DNA of 64,000 nt, taken from Vanilla planifolia. Taxonomy: Eukaryota > Streptophyta > Magnoliopsida > Asparagales > Orchidaceae. Positions 36,961-51,400 of the stretch are shown one piece after another. The position numbers were made by a program, and so were the translations under genes. Below the pieces are notes generated by a model. The model had not been told where the DNA came from and searched no databases. It was given only the letters and a program-made list of their open reading frames with translations. The stretch is from NCBI GenBank assembly GCA_023846275.1, contig CM043869.1, forward strand, positions 22,857,737-22,921,736. Reading direction: 5' to 3'. How positions within the stretch are numbered: position 1 is the first letter of the stretch; each line of letters begins with the position of its first letter.

Positions 36961-38446
36961 ATTTTGAATTCAAATTCATTATGCAAAGTCCTTATTTTTC
37001 TAAAAAATAATTGTGTCCCATATATCCCAATCATTTTAACTATATAGCAAAACATTGTATGAGCTAACATATTAGATGATGCTAAACTCTAAGCACAAAA
37101 AGAAAGAAAAATTTCATTAAATGGGATGATCTTGACAATCATATAACAGTGACAAAAGTTGAGGCAACTATTCACAAAAACTGAATATTAGAATCATATT
37201 ATGTTGGATCAAACAAGTATATTTCCTAGGTTACTATTTATCTCTATATCTAATTGTATTTGACTAAAGTGCATCAAATCTTCAAATTGACTATTATGAT
37301 CTATCGCCATATTATGAACAATAAAATTATGATCGAATATCATATTAATATGTCCAATGTAGGTTATATTCATCCATCAGTAACATGAGACTCATATAAC
37401 TATTTATTTTGGTCACGTATGATAATGATAGAGTACTATTCATGTAGGAGCATCTTTGTAATGATATGACTACAAGTCATAACATGGATCATATTGCTCT
37501 AATTGTCCATCACAATATCTACCTATAGATTTATTATGATTGCATAGAATTAGTAGATTAGACAAATACATCAAAACCATCTCTCAGAGGACTAATTGGA
37601 TCAAGATGAGGATAGGCATCATACTTAATAGAAGAATTAAGTATAGTTAACCAAAACATGAAATTTCTCTTTTATGATCAAACACCTATATGGCATTGGA
37701 CTAGGTTGACAACAATGCAGCTACCTCCAATATTATCCTCATACAGTTTATGTTCCTCCATAGGTTGTACATGTATAGTAGTGGGCTAAAGACTAAGATT
37801 ATTTATAATGAAAAATCAATGAGACAAGCTTCTTACCTCAACTTAACATGAAAAATATTAAATATGACAAATAAGAGATTCGAGAAAAAAACTATCCAAA
37901 TAATATTAATAAGATTTTTGGCTTTATGATTTTAATAAGTATATTAATTGAACTCTTTTTTTATAAACTAAAAATTAGGAACATGTACTATTGATGCTTA
38001 TGAAAACAACTAGGATAAAACCAAAACAAGAGAATGAAGGGTGTTGTTCTATATTGGGAAAGTTGTGGATAATAAAATGACAATATTCTTAGAAAGGATC
38101 ATGCATGATGATGGTCATTATGAGATTTGCTTTAATAAAGAATGGAATAAAAAATGAGATAGGACTATTTAAAGGGTGTGGCAATGGTGAAAGTGAAGAG
38201 AAGAGATGGTAAAAGCATGAAAGTGGGAAAGCAATAAAAATATGTCCAAAATCTAGATGGATTTTGGGACAACAAAAATTCCAAGAAATAAAGTTATTCT
38301 CAAAAGCTTTTAAACATAAAAATTAATATTATATGAAGGAAAGAATCCCTTAAAAATTTCAAAGAATTATTGGATATTTGGAAGAGTCAATAATAAGTTT
38401 AAGAACAATAAAAAATAAAAATTTATTGGTCTCAAACATATTTGAA
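36961..38446. other. AT-rich intergenic DNA
   Basis: No gene. At about 37,290-37,420 the plus strand reads through a tyrosine-rich stretch with several stops, too broken to identify. About 38,190-38,410 resembles 26,740-27,000 weakly in word content. The left edge of the Gypsy composite follows. Confidence 0.4.
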
Positions 38447-39779
38447 TGTGACATCCTTGAAATGTAATTACTATGCAAACCTATAATCATAAGACTAAAA
38501 GTGTAATTAGTTATTTAATGACAAACATTATGATTTGAGCCTAAAACATAATTATATTATTTTGATATTATCTTAAAAAGCATGAAACTTTACAAAGTTA
38601 CACAAAATGCCATAGTGTATTAATATATCAATGAAAAGAGCTAATTTAAAGGAACTTATTAGTTCTTGGATTTCAATTTTTGAAAATCAATAAGGCTTGA
38701 AGTAAATCAAGAAGAGGTATTGAGTTACATTTATGTGTGAATGAGATTAAGCTTATTCAAGTTCCCAACTATATTCATTTGTGAGAAATCATTTAAGAAG
38801 CTTTAGGAACATGGGAGGGAGAGGAGAAAACCCAAGGAAATCAAGAGAAAGAAAGAGAGAAAGGAAAGAAAGAAAGAGCTTAAGAAAAAGGACAGGAGAA
38901 AAGGAGAGAGGAAAGTAGAGAAGAATAAGAATTATTCTAGGGAATATTAAGAAGAGGAAGGAAGGTTAGTAGTTAATAAAAGCATGGAAAAGTTATTTTG
39001 GCATAACATTAAACTTCTTAAGTATCATCTGAGCAGTGTTTTTGATACTTAGAGGATTTTATAAAATTCTTGTGTTATTCATTAAGAGGTTGGGTTTAAA
39101 TCTAATGAGAAATGACTATATTTCAACTCAAAGAATTTATTCACTAGAACTAACATATAGTATGATGGCATGCAACATATGACACATTAAGCTTAAAATG
39201 AAAGAAATTTAGTCTTCTTAAAAAATCATAAGGTACAAGAATAATAATGAACAATACAATTAGCTCAATGAAACATTTCACATGATTCTTAAGAAAATAA
39301 TATAATGTGACAACGTTATTTCAAATGACATGGAAAGAGTAAAAGATAAAGTGTGGTAGAAGAAGATGATGATATAATTAGTTAGGAGTTAGATTTCTAA
39401 GGTCAACAACGTATAATATGCTATAAAAGACATACAATACGTTGATTCAGTAATAATCTAGGAAAGGAATTGAAATAGAGAAAAACCTTGATGTATGATA
39501 CAATTCACTTATTATATAGTGCATTAGTGAAGCAAAATGAGTAAAATATGGTGGAATGCATGAATGACAAAAGAAAGTTAAGAATAACCTAACATTAATT
39601 GATTGCATCTAATTGTGTTGTTGGTATCAAAAAGAAAAGAAATCTTGGAATAAAGCCCATCCTTAAAAGGTTAGTACATAAATTTGATTTGGTAATGCTA
39701 AAAAAATAATTGATGTAAAAAGTAGGCACTAGATATGCTTAAGGCATGGCTTCATAATTGTATAAAATAGATTTATAGG

Positions 39780-39864
<85 letters not shown>

Positions 39865-41012
39865 TAAAATATTATTTATTTGTATTATTAAACTATCTAT
39901 TATTAAATATGATAGAATGAAAATAAAATCAAGAATAAAATTAAGAAAATGAAATTAAATGAATGTAGAAGCAAATTTACTAACTAATGAGATAAAAGAA
40001 AGAAATAAAAAATAAAGTTGTGGTTTTCCTAATGATATTATCCCATGGTAGAAAGAATAAAAAATTGACAATAATAATAATAATAAACTAGTGCAAATAT
40101 GAAAATCAATAGAAAAAAATTAGCATTAGTAGTAAATCAAGCGAAGAAAGAAAGAGAAAAGAAAAATAGCACCAGCAATAAATTAGGATAGGTAAGAAAA
40201 AGGGAAGAATAAAAAATTGGCACTAACAATAAATTGGGCTAGGAAAGAAAATAAAATAAAATTGACATTAGAAGTAGACCAAGTCACAAATGAAAAAGAA
40301 AAGAATATGTTGTTAGTATATCAATCAATGATAATACAAACTATAGGATAGTTGTATTGAGGATAAAATGTTACCTATTAAAGAAAAATGCAAAAGAGAA
40401 AACACAATAAGATAAGAAAGAATGAAAAAATAAAAAAAACAAATGAAAAAGGAACTAATAACCCTTATAAAGATGAAGATAAAATAATTATGTATATTAT
40501 ATATTTATACATGCTATTATGCTAAGAAAAAATCATTAAAAGGGATTATCTATTCCAAATTTGCTTGAATTCAATAAGATAATTATGAAAGAAGTCAAAT
40601 GAGTTATAGATGCCATTACTTGCAAACATTGCTCATATTTACTTCTTTATGATGTTATTTTTGTTTAAAGTTTATTTGCTAGGAAATTTTATCACATCTA
40701 TGTTGCTTACATTATAGGACATGCTACCACCATATCAAGAGTGGTAGATCTTACTGGCAATAGAGAAGAGTAGGTATTGTATATATATAGGTTTACATGT
40801 ATGAATAAAGTAATACTTACTTTCTTTTTTATTAAATGAGAAGCTATGATTATGGAGACATGATTTATTAAATGTTCGCTCATATTTAAAAAGAAGCAAA
40901 GGAAATTAAAGATAGTACTATCACTCATTGTCTAGAAAAACTTTCCTCATCTTTTTGCTTACGTTCTTTGATAAGTGATAGAGTTAAGCATTAATATAGG
41001 TAGGATCTTACC
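38447..41012 (+). repeat. Gypsy composite LTR 1 (2.57 kb)
   Basis: The most complete LTR copy. It aligns with 44,992-45,589 plus 47,543-48,485 (LTR 2), and with 52,048-52,333 plus 57,387-58,990 (LTR 3). It has a purine-rich tract (about 38,815-38,960), an (AT)n array and A-rich tandem-like units 'aattggcactaacaataaattggg' (about 40,110-40,290). The end is set by the primer binding site that follows. Confidence 0.75.
39782..39862. repeat. (AT)n microsatellite in Gypsy LTR 1
   Basis: About 40 uninterrupted AT units. It occupies the same place in the LTR as the short (TA)n at about 48,031-48,040 in LTR 2 and the (GT)19 array in LTR 3. Confidence 0.95.
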
Positions 41013-41015
41013 TGA

Positions 41016-41027
41016 TGGTATTAGTGC
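41016..41027 (+). other. Decayed Gypsy primer binding site
   Basis: TGGTATTAGTGC, two changes from TGGTATCAGAGC, lies 3 bp after the LTR 1 end. The match to initiator-Met tRNA fits Tekay/Del elements and confirms the plus orientation. Confidence 0.65.
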
Positions 41028-41989
41028 AACACACACCCATTGAGATAAAGGTAGGAATCCTTAGATTGAGTGAGAGAACTAAAATAACATGTGCATCATG
41101 TGTAATACATGCATAGCATCCTTAAATGTTATTGCTTAAGTGCACTTGTATTATTGTAAATTATAACTTTATGAGGGAATGATAGAAGGAGATTTATACA
41201 AAGCAAAGCTCATCCCATTAGAAGAGGAATAAAGTGAGAGAGAAACTAATAAAGAACTATAATAATCTTATATAGCTAGCCTCTTCATCATTATTCCTTT
41301 TATAGAATAATGAAAAAGTTATGATATAGAAAGATTTTGGATAAATGCTATTGTTTGAGTCCATCATTTGAAGGAGAGATTAATCCTCTCGTTATAAAAG
41401 GATATATCAACAAAATGAATAGGATAATCTAAAGCATGTTATTTCTAATAATAAAAAGTTTTGTTTAGCTACAAAGGTTCTAGAAGATGATGAAGATTTT
41501 TTGTAGCAATCTAACCAGCATATCAAATTTAGAAATGACTAATGCAAACCATAACTTAAAGTGAATTTGCAAAAAAAAATATGAACAATGATATATCCTT
41601 ACATCTAACATAGAACAAATGAGAGAGAACTTAGCAAGTCTAATGCAAACATGATTAACAATTATTGAATATGGGAGAGAATTTATTAGATTGTCTAGGT
41701 ATCTTGATTCCTTTACAAAGTTTTGAATTTAAGAGATGGCTACAGCCTAAAAACAAAAATTGTTCATGTTATTTTAAGAACCATTGATTTTATAAAATTG
41801 GTGGAAAGTGCTTGACTAGTAGAATAAGATTTGTTTGCTACAAGAGCTATAAAAATTTAGAAGAAAAATAAAGAGAAACCTCTAGGAATAAAACATAGAC
41901 CCTCCTTGAAAACAAATTTCAATGGAGTTTAAAGTAGAAAATTTTGTGAAGATGCTCCAAATCTAGTACTTATAATGGTAGATCTAAAG

Positions 41990-44985
41990 GCAAAGAAGGT
42001 AATCTTGGAATGAACCAATAAATGAAATAAGATGTTTTCATTTTGGAAATTTGCACAACGTGACAAAAGATTGTCCTTAAATTGGAACTAGGTCTAAGGT
42101 AGCCTTTGCATTGCTTTCAATGATGGCAAAGGAAGCTCTAATAGAGGAAGCAGCTAGATCCCTTCTATTATATAGGGAGTCATTGATAGAGGACAAAATT
42201 TAGGATGGGTAGGCATCCTTGAGTGTATTTTATTTCTTATCATGATTCTTTGAGCTCCATAAAATTTATTATAAGTATTCATTTTTATTTAAAAATTTCC
42301 TTATTTTAATATTATTTCACAATGGAGAATCAAATTCCTTCATTTCTTGTCATTTATATGAAAATTTTCTCATTTATCTCCTCAAATTAATATTGCCTTA
42401 ATGGTTAAACTTCTTGATGGTAATAAAATTCAAATTGATAAGTTGTTTAAAGGAACCATCAAAACCCTTGAAAAAGAATTCTTTATTGAATTGATAAAAC
42501 TCCACTTAGTAGAGTTTGATATTATTCTATGCATAGATTGGTTAAATGAGTGTGAAGTCAAAATTGATTGTATGGAAAAGATGGTAAAATTAATAACCAT
42601 TGAACGGGTGAAAATTGCGTATTATGGCAATAAGGAGAAGGATTTCTATTATATTTTGAAGTGCTAAATCAAAAGTTTGAAAAATCATATGATGTGGTTT
42701 ATGATTTTGATAAAAAATTTAGTAAGTTGTGAGAACTCGTTCTTAATCAAATAATAGAATTTGAAATTCAACTTTTCTTGGGGAAAAACCAATAACAAAA
42801 GTGAGGATACAAATTGAAGCACTACTAAATGAAGGTTTTATTTATCTTAGTGTTTTTTTTGGGGCCTCTTTTTATTATTTATGAAAAAGAAAAACAACAA
42901 TTTATGAATGTGTATTGATTATTAAGAGATTAACAAACATACATTGAAGAACACATATTGTCTACACTAAATTGATGATTTTTTTTATCAATTTCAAAAA
43001 AGTTACTTTCTTTTCCAAAGTTTACTGTATCACCAACTAAAAGCCTTAATGAGTTGTTTCCAAGATTATCGTTTGCATAAGATATGGGCATTATAATTTT
43101 TCGTGCTTCCGTTTGGCTTAATTAATGCTTTAGCTATCTTTATGGATCTTATTAATAAAGTGTGCAAAAAAAAAAAATACTTCGATAAATTTGTGATTAT
43201 TTTTATTGATAATATATTAATACTTTTGAAGTCTGTCAAAGCAAATGTAGATCATTTGCTTATGTTGTTGCAAAAATTATAAGAACATCACTTTTTTTTC
43301 TCAAATCTTATAATTGTGCATTTTGGTTAAGTTTCATTCTTGGGACATATTGCAAGGGATTTCTATAGAACCATAAAAAAATCTCAACTTTGTGAATTGA
43401 CCCTTACCAACATGATAGAGTTGCAAAGTTTTTTGGGGTTGAATGCTAAAAATGCTTAGTAGAAATTTTCTCAACTACCAAGTCCCTTAACTAAATTGAC
43501 ACAAAAAGTAGTTACATTTTAATGGAATTCAATTTGTAAAGAAATCTTTCATGCTTTAAAGAAAACTTAACTACAGCCCCAATTCTTAATATACCAAAAG
43601 GAAATAAATGATGTCAAATCTTTAGGAATATATCATTGTTAGGATTAGACTATGTATTAATGGAAAATAATAATGTATTGCTTATGGATCTTATAAATTA
43701 AAGTACATGAAAAAAACTATCCAATTCATGATTTAGATCTAGAAGTTATTATTTTAGCATTAAAAAGTTAGAAACATAATTTATGTGAGGTAAAATGTGA
43801 AGTTAAAAATAGATTTTCGCACAAAAATAATTGAATCTAAGACAAAAGATTGCTAGAATAGATTAAAGATTATGATTTGAATGTCATGCACCATTTGAAC
43901 AAAGCTAGAATTGTGGTGGTTTGCATTGTGTTGGAAAGCAAGTATCAACTTACTCTCAAACTAAGTTAATGAATAGCATATTTATTGTGAAATTAGTAGA
44001 TATCAATTAGAAAAACAAATACATTTAAATGTATCTTTCTTACCCTAACTATCATTGTGAGTTGATTTGTTGGTTTTCATAAAACAAGGTTAGCATCAAG
44101 ATATGGACAACTTAAGGAATTATTATAGCATTAAGTTCATAATTCTAAATATTTTATCATCTAGGAGCTTACAAGAGTATTATTAATTAAAACAAAACTA
44201 TTCATGATTGAGAATGAAGTAGCATATTGTAGAATAAACTAATAAGTTCTTAATTACGAATAGGTAAATATAGGATAACAAAAGCCAAGTAGATTTTTTA
44301 AGCTTTACCAATTCCTAAATGTAAATAGGAAAGAATTACAGTATATTTTGTTGTTGGGTTACTTAGGTCATTTACAAGACATGATTGCATATCAATTATA
44401 GTTGATAAACTAGCAAACTTAGCCTATTTACATGGTGTACCAATGAAGATAGCCTTAGATAAAGATAAAAAATTTATGTCCCATTGTTGGATTTGGTACA
44501 TTAAAATTTTGGCACTATATTTCATCCCCAAAGAAATGGCTTACCTAAATGAACAATAACAACTTTGGAGAATTTGTTGTAGATATATATTCTAGATTTT
44601 GGGGTTTACTAAGAAAGCCACTTACCTCTCGTTGAATCCTTTTATAATAATAACTTATAATCAAGTATTGTCAATGGCACCCTGTGAAGCTTTACATACG
44701 AGTAAATGCCATTCCTCATTATACTGGATAGAAGGAAAACAAAGGCAATTGCTCAACCTTGATTTTGTAGAGAAAGCTATTAAAAAAGTTTAGCTAATTA
44801 GATCAAGATTTCAAATTGCCCAAGATAAGAAAACAAATACTTTGATTCTAAGTAAAAGAATACAAGCTTTAATGAGGGAGATTGTGTTTTTGTGAAAGTA
44901 AACCTTTAAAAAGTATTTTTAGATTTGAAAAAGCTGGGATCTTTGGACCAAAATAATCATAATAATATTAACTTCTTATGTTGGC
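41990..44985 (+). pseudogene. Gypsy gag-pol pseudogene, unit 1
   Basis: Domains in order: a CCHC zinc-knuckle remnant (about 42,033-42,073); the protease end with EFDIILCIDWLNE...KIDC (in 42,401-42,667), matching 'FDVILGMDWL..IDC'; reverse transcriptase with EALLNEGFI (about 42,815) and RYGHY plus FDKFVIIFIDNILI (about 43,075-43,220), where FIDD has become FIDN; RNase H with YPIHDLDLEVIILALK (about 43,715) and IKDYDLNVMHH (about 43,860); integrase with ALPIPKCK (about 44,300), IIVDKLANLAYLHGVP and LDKDKKFMSH (about 44,395-44,490); and MAPCEALHTSKC...LYW (about 44,665-44,730). The order PR-RT-RH-IN defines Gypsy. Gag 5' of the knuckle is unreadable, and stops and frameshifts are frequent. Confidence 0.85.
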
Positions 44986-45589
44986 ATGCTTTTTAACATC
45001 CATGAAATATAATTACTATGCAAAAAAAATATTCATAAGACTAATTGTGTAAGTAGTCATTTCATAGCCAAGCAAAGTTTATGTTTTGGTATTAGAACCT
45101 AATAATATTATTTTGGAATTTTTTGACAAATTGTAAAAGTCTACAAAGTTTCATTAATGTTCAAGTGAATATATTAGTCAAAAAAGATAATTTAAAAGAA
45201 CTTGATAGTTTCTTTATTGTAATTTTTTGTGATTAATACAAGTTTTTATGAATTGAGTAAGAGAAAAACTCTACAATAGCTAGGTGTGGGAAATCCTTAG
45301 AGAAGCTTTAGGAACTAAGGAAAGAGAGGAGAAAACCCAAGAAAATTAAGAGCTAAAAAGGGAAGAAAGAGGGAGGTCAAGGAAGAAGACCAAAACAAAG
45401 GAGAAGGAGAATATAAGAAAAAGAAGAGTTTTTGGGATAACAATAAAAGAAAGGAAATGTTCTAGTAAGAAAAACATGACAATAATATGTTAGAATGCAT
45501 TTTAACTTCTTAAGAACTATTTTGTGTTTTTGATACCTAGAGGAATTTATGAAATGTTGGCGTTATTATTTATGAGGTGAGGTCAAAAT

Positions 45590-47542
45590 TGTTGAGAATT
45601 ATGGGAACATGATATCCACAAAAGTGGAGTGTAAATTAAAATCTTAATTTCAAATGAGCATATATTTAGCAACAAAATATTTTTAATAATCTTAATAGCT
45701 CTTATAATTTTATTTTAAAAATTCTCATTTACTTTTAAAATCTTTTTTGTCGAGAGTTTAACAAAGAAAATATTTAAGGAGCTTTAGATAATTTGTTCAA
45801 ACATAGGATCTACATCTACCCTTACCCATAAGACTATACTTGTACTAAAATATCTTTCATAAAAAAGGATAGGAGAAACCCCACTCACTGCAAAAGGATG
45901 TTACAAACACTAGACTAGAAAACATTACAAAATATTAGGCCAAAAGACCTTAAAAAGCATTTGGTCAAAAGTCCCTACAATTACTAATCTAAAAGAGACT
46001 ACAACACCAAACCAAAGAACTCTATAAATCATCAAATTAGAGGATTTTATAAGAATGTTCAAAAGAATAATACAAGAGCAATATGAAATCCTAATGATGA
46101 GATATAGAACCAAAGTAAAAAAAAAAGCTCAAATTATACATATTATAGATTAATACATATAATCATGAGGTACCCTAAATTGTTATTAAACAAATGTGGA
46201 AGAGATATGTAATTTAGCTCAATATTCCCACTTGAAATATTGCTATAAAAATAACTTAGAGATGATATAAAATGTAGCTCAATGAAAATATGAACATGAA
46301 GGAAAGATATGAAGAATGAGACCAATGCTTGAATCTTGCGGTTTTATTTTTTTTCTTTGGAATAATGATTTTCAAGTGAATCCTTTACTTAAAGAAATAA
46401 AAATTATCATTAACCTTTACGATAAGTTTGGAACACTATTTTTATGCATTAGAAATCTTTCCAATGACTCCAAAAATCTCCCAAAGGCTATAATAAAAAT
46501 TTTCAATGTTTTCAAACTAACAATTACTCATATTTGTTATACCAAGGCATAATTGTCCACAAAAAATTATGCCAAATGATATTTACAAATGACATGTTCA
46601 TCCAACCCTACATACTTGTCTGACTAGGTCATTTTACTATCAATATTAGATTACACTTGTACGATGAGACCATCATGCATATATGCCTAGGTTATATACA
46701 AGTATAGCAACTTAAACCCTTTTTTTTATCATAGTATCTTATAAATATGATTAGAAAAATTGTTCTATAAAAAATTCTTTACCTCCCACAACTTTCAAAT
46801 CTTTATCTATATGTTAAATGAGATCATACATGAATGATGTAAGAAATCATATTATATGATCAAATAGACATTTTTTTCTTATACTAGGATTACCTTGTCT
46901 AATTCTTGTCCAATGACATAAATGAACTATTCATATTTGTATGATACAAACATCATATTGTATGAAGTACATCATCTTTTTGCTTCAACTTACATCTCTA
47001 AGGTAACCTAGGATCTTACTAATTCTATTAGTAGATTGTATTATCCTATCATCCAAGATTTCCTCTAAGAATTAGATTGGAGATTAAACTCTTAAATCAT
47101 ACTTAACTCATGCTCTTTTTATTTCTATTTAATTAAGCATTAGTAATTAAGAAATTTTATAAAGAAACCTAGATGAGATGCCTACTTAAAGCTAAATCTA
47201 TATAAGTGAAAAGATAGTTTTAAAAGCATTTAACACTCATATTGAAATCCTTGCTAACTCCTAGTGTCTCACATGAATTTTTATAAATCTTACATTTTAA
47301 TACAAAAATAAAGATAACTAAAAGAATGATCTTCTATTTGTTTGCTCTTGCTTTTTGTCCTCTTGATGATAGTTATGATTAACATAAAAACATCACCAAT
47401 AAACAATTTGAGTGAATGACCAAGCTCTGTAATTAATTTACCTACTAAATCTTAAGATACACTACTTTAAAAAAATAATAATAACATAATAAAATAGTTT
47501 AATTATTATTTAATGAATGGTGTAAGGATTAAGTGTACAACA
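45590..47542. mobile_element. Solo LTR with perfect TSD AAAAT
   Basis: A 1,953-bp insert begins TGTTG and ends CAACA, a 5-bp terminal inverted repeat. It is flanked by AAAAT on both sides (45,585-45,589 and 47,543-47,547). Taking out the insert and one AAAAT rejoins 'gaggtcaaaattctatgag', which aligns with LTR 1 at about 39,090-39,110. No internal coding region is present, so it is a solo LTR; its orientation cannot be told. It differs from families A, B and C. Confidence 0.85.
45902..46047. repeat. 24-25-bp tandem repeat, six units
   Basis: Six degenerate units of 23-25 bp start TACAA/TAAAA and carry a 'ggccaaaagacc'-like centre. They lie inside the solo LTR at 45,590-47,542. Confidence 0.7.
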
Positions 47543-48485
47543 AAAATTCTATGAGAGAGGATTGCATTTTGATTCAAAGAGCTGTATCCTTAAAGCTAAC
47601 ATGTAGTACATTGGCATGAAATGTACCATATGTTAAACTCAAAAGAAATCTCATCTTTCTAAGAAAATCAGTTTATATTTGAATAACTAATGGATCATAT
47701 AGAAAAGCATTAATGTATAGTATGGTCAACTTATCATACAACACATTAAGGAAGAAAAATGAGTTAAATATAGTAGAATGCATGAATTTTAAAAGAAATT
47801 TAAGAATAACAAAGTATTAATAAATTTTCATTTGACTTCTAATGTAGGTATCAATAGGAAAACAAATCTTAGAATGAAAACCATCACTAAAACTTTAGGT
47901 AGATAAATCTAATTTGGTAATATAAATAAGGCAAATGACTAAATTGAAAAAAGAGACATTAGAATTTGCATAAAACATGATATCATAATATTATAGCATA
48001 GAACAAGAGATAATATCTATTTACTTTTATATATATATTATACATGAAAAATATTGTATTTGTATGCACTACTAAACTTTATGTTATGCAGAATAAAAGC
48101 ATGAAAATGAAAAAAGAAAAAAGAAAGAAGGGAAAAGGAATGAAAAGAGTACAAAAGCAAACTAACTAAGCCATGAGAAAAAAAGAAAGAAATAAGAAAG
48201 TCAAATTATGGTTTCTTTAAAGGTGCTGTCCAAAAATAGAAATAAAGGAAAACTAGCATTGGCAATAAATCAGGATAACTTGAAAGAAAAATGAAAAGAA
48301 CAACTAACATTAGTAGTAAACTAGGTTAGGAAAGATAAAGAAAGAAATTTTGTACTAGTAATAAACTTGGCCAAGTATGAAAAATAAAGAAAAGAAAACT
48401 AGTATTGATAGTAAATTGGGCTAGGAGAGACAAAAGAAAAAAACCAACATTAGTAGTAAATAAGACAATTAATGAAGAAGAAAAT

Positions 48486-51400
48486 AATATGAAAGTTTTG
48501 AATAAACCAAGAAATGAAATGAGATGTTTTCATTGTAGAATTTTGGGTCACATGGCATGAGTTTTTCCTCAAATTTGAATTAGGTCTAAAGTAAAGTTTG
48601 GGCCTCAAAATATTTCTTCCTGTAGTGGAAAAGGAAGTTCTACTAGAGGAAGGGGTCAGTCCCTTATTGATATCTCTTAGGAACGGTGGGCAACCTTGAG
48701 TGTATGTTATATCTCAACATCATGCTTCTTATCCATAGAGGTTAATGTAAGTACGCTTTTTTGAAATCTCTTTATGTTAGTATTATTTAACTATTTAGAA
48801 TCTAGGTTTTTGATATCTTATCATTTATATGGAAGATTGTTCATTTAATCTCCTCAAAAGATTTCCCTACTATTTAAACCTTTTTATAATAACAAAATCC
48901 AAACCAATAAGTATATGAAGGGAACCATCAAAATCCTTGAAAAGAATTTTCTATTTAATTGATATTATTCCTTTTAGTAGAGTTTGATATCATTTTAGAT
49001 AATTCATTTTATGATTATCAATTTAAAATTAATTGTGTAGGAGATAATAAAATCAAGAACCAAATAAAAGAAGGAAATTGTGTTTTATTGCAAGGGAAGA
49101 AATATTCCTCTTATATCTACCTTAAAAGTGGAAAAGATGTTATCTAAAAGGAGATAAGGATTTTTATTATAATTTGAAGTTATAAATCAAAAATTAAAAA
49201 AAAAACCGCAAGATGTTCATATTGTTTGTGATTATGTTGATAGATTTCTTGAGTTACTAAGATTCCCTCCAAATCAAGAATTTGAATTTTATGTTCAACA
49301 TTTCTTGAGGTCAAAACAATTATCAAAAACTCCACATAACAAGTATCTAATAGAACTACAAGTTGTAGCTCTTAAACTTTGAGAGCTATTAAATAAAAAC
49401 TTCATTCATCCTAATGTGTCTCTCTTGGGGACAACCATATTATTTATAGAAAAGAAAGATACTGCGTTGAATTAAACAAATGAATATTGAAGAGAAAGCA
49501 TCATCTACATTGAATTTATGATTTTTTTGATCAATTACAAGGAGCATCTACTTTTTCTATAGTTAACTTGAGATTGAGGTATTACAAGCTAAAAGTCAAA
49601 GAATCGAGTATTACCAATATTATGTTTCACATAGGTGTGGGTATTATAATTTGTTGTGCTACATTTCACTAGCCAATTTAATAATTGACTTTATTGAAAT
49701 TATAAATATGGTGTTCAAATAATATTTAGATCAATTTATGATTACTTTCATTAAAAATATCTTGATACATTTAAAATCTACCAAAGCACATGTAGATCAT
49801 TTGAGTGTGATACCACAAAAATTATAGGAACATCAAATTTATGCAAAATTTCAAATTGTGAATTTTGGTTGTCTTAAGTTTTACCATTGGGGACCTATTG
49901 TAATTAAGGAAGGGATTTTTGTAGATCTACAAAAAAATCTCAACTTTTGTGAATTGGCCCTAATATGCCAATATGATAGGGGTGTAAAGTTTTTTGAGGT
50001 TAACTAGATATTATTTAAAGTTTGTAAAATGATTTTCTCAACTACAAAATTCCTTAATAAAAGTGAAATAAAAAGTAGAATGGAATCTAATTTATGAAGA
50101 AAGTTTCCAAGCTCTAAAAGAAAATTTGACCACAACACAAATGTTTAGTCTACTTGAAGGAAATAAAGAATATCAAATCTTTAGTGATGTATCATATGAG
50201 GGATTAAGCTATGTATTATTGCAAAATGACAAAGTAAATACGTATGAATCTCATTAAATAAAATTCCATGAAGGGAACTATCCAATTCACGATTTAGAAT
50301 TGGAAACTATAGTTTTTGTTTTAAAGAGGTAAAGACATTATTTATATGGATTTACATGTGAAGTTTATAATAATCATCAAATCTTGAAATACATTTTAAT
50401 ACAAAAAGAAATGAATCTAATACAAAATAGTTGACTAAAATATATTGAAGAACATGACATGAATATTTTGTATCATGCACATAAATCTAAACTGGTTGTT
50501 GATACATTAATTCATAAAGCAATACCCTCTTAGGTTAAGTTGCTGAACATCATCTTTCTTTTGAAATTGACAAAAACTATTTAGAAAGGGAAGTATAATG
50601 AAATGCTTTTTTATTATCCCAATTATCATTATGAGCTAATTGGTTCGTTTTCATCCAAAAAGTTTTACAATAGGATGAATGAAATATTTAAACTGATTTA
50701 GAATAAAATAGAAGGTTAGACTTCTAACTTTACCATTTGTGCTAACAAAATTCTTTAGTTTCAAAAAACTAATTTCTTCCCAAATCATCGACAATTGAAG
50801 GAGTTATTGTTGCATGAAGTCATAATTAATATTTTATTCATCTAGGAGCCACCAAGATATATTATGAATTGAAGTAATACTATTAGTGACTAGGAATGAA
50901 GATGGTTGTTGCAAATGGATTAGTAAATGCTTAATATGCAAATATGTAGAAGGGATAATGCAATAGAACTTGAACAAACTTTTGCAACCCATGCAAACCC
51001 TTATATGAAAATGGCAAAGCATTACAATAGATTTTTTTTGGTAAGGTTGCCTAGATTCCTTGTAAGACATGACTATATATGAGTGTTAATTAATAAAGCA
51101 AATAATTTAGCCAATTTATTGGCTATCAAAATGATTTATTCAATAAAAAACTTGGCTATACTTTATGTGAAACGTATAATGGATATAAATGGTGTATCAA
51201 GGGACATCATCTTAGATAGAGATCTAAAGTTTACATCCTATTTATGGAAACATACACATTAATAGTTTAGCACAAAATAAATTTTAGCATTACATTCATA
51301 GTCATAACAGTCAAACCTAAGAAAATAAAAATTTTGGAAGATTTGTTACGTATGTGTATTCTAGATTTTTAAGGTGATTATGAAAATCTCCTACCTCATA

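Larger units (their letters stand above)
44992..48485 (+). repeat. Gypsy composite LTR 2, interrupted
   Basis: Two parts, 44,992-45,589 and 47,543-about 48,485, are separated by the solo LTR at 45,590-47,542. It aligns with LTR 1 through the purine tract (about 45,305-45,440) and the A-rich 'agtaaattgggctagg' units. The last part of the LTR, the primer site and the gag start are missing: the A-rich units run directly into the zinc-knuckle region of unit 2, a deletion of about 1.7 kb relative to unit 1. Confidence 0.75.

Noticed and set aside
37280-37700. Tyrosine-rich plus-strand reading (YYDLSPYYEQ) as a possible gene fragment
   Set aside because: Many stops, no known domain, and the surroundings are plain AT-rich repeat DNA.
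42401-42667. 88-codon open frame
   Set aside because: It matches the Gypsy protease C-terminus (FDIILCIDWL) and belongs to the gag-pol pseudogene of unit 1.
45902-46047. Regular short repeats that could suggest a CRISPR array
   Set aside because: Units are degenerate and directly adjacent with no unique spacers, in a plant transposon. The same applies to the 39-bp array at 61,237-61,353.
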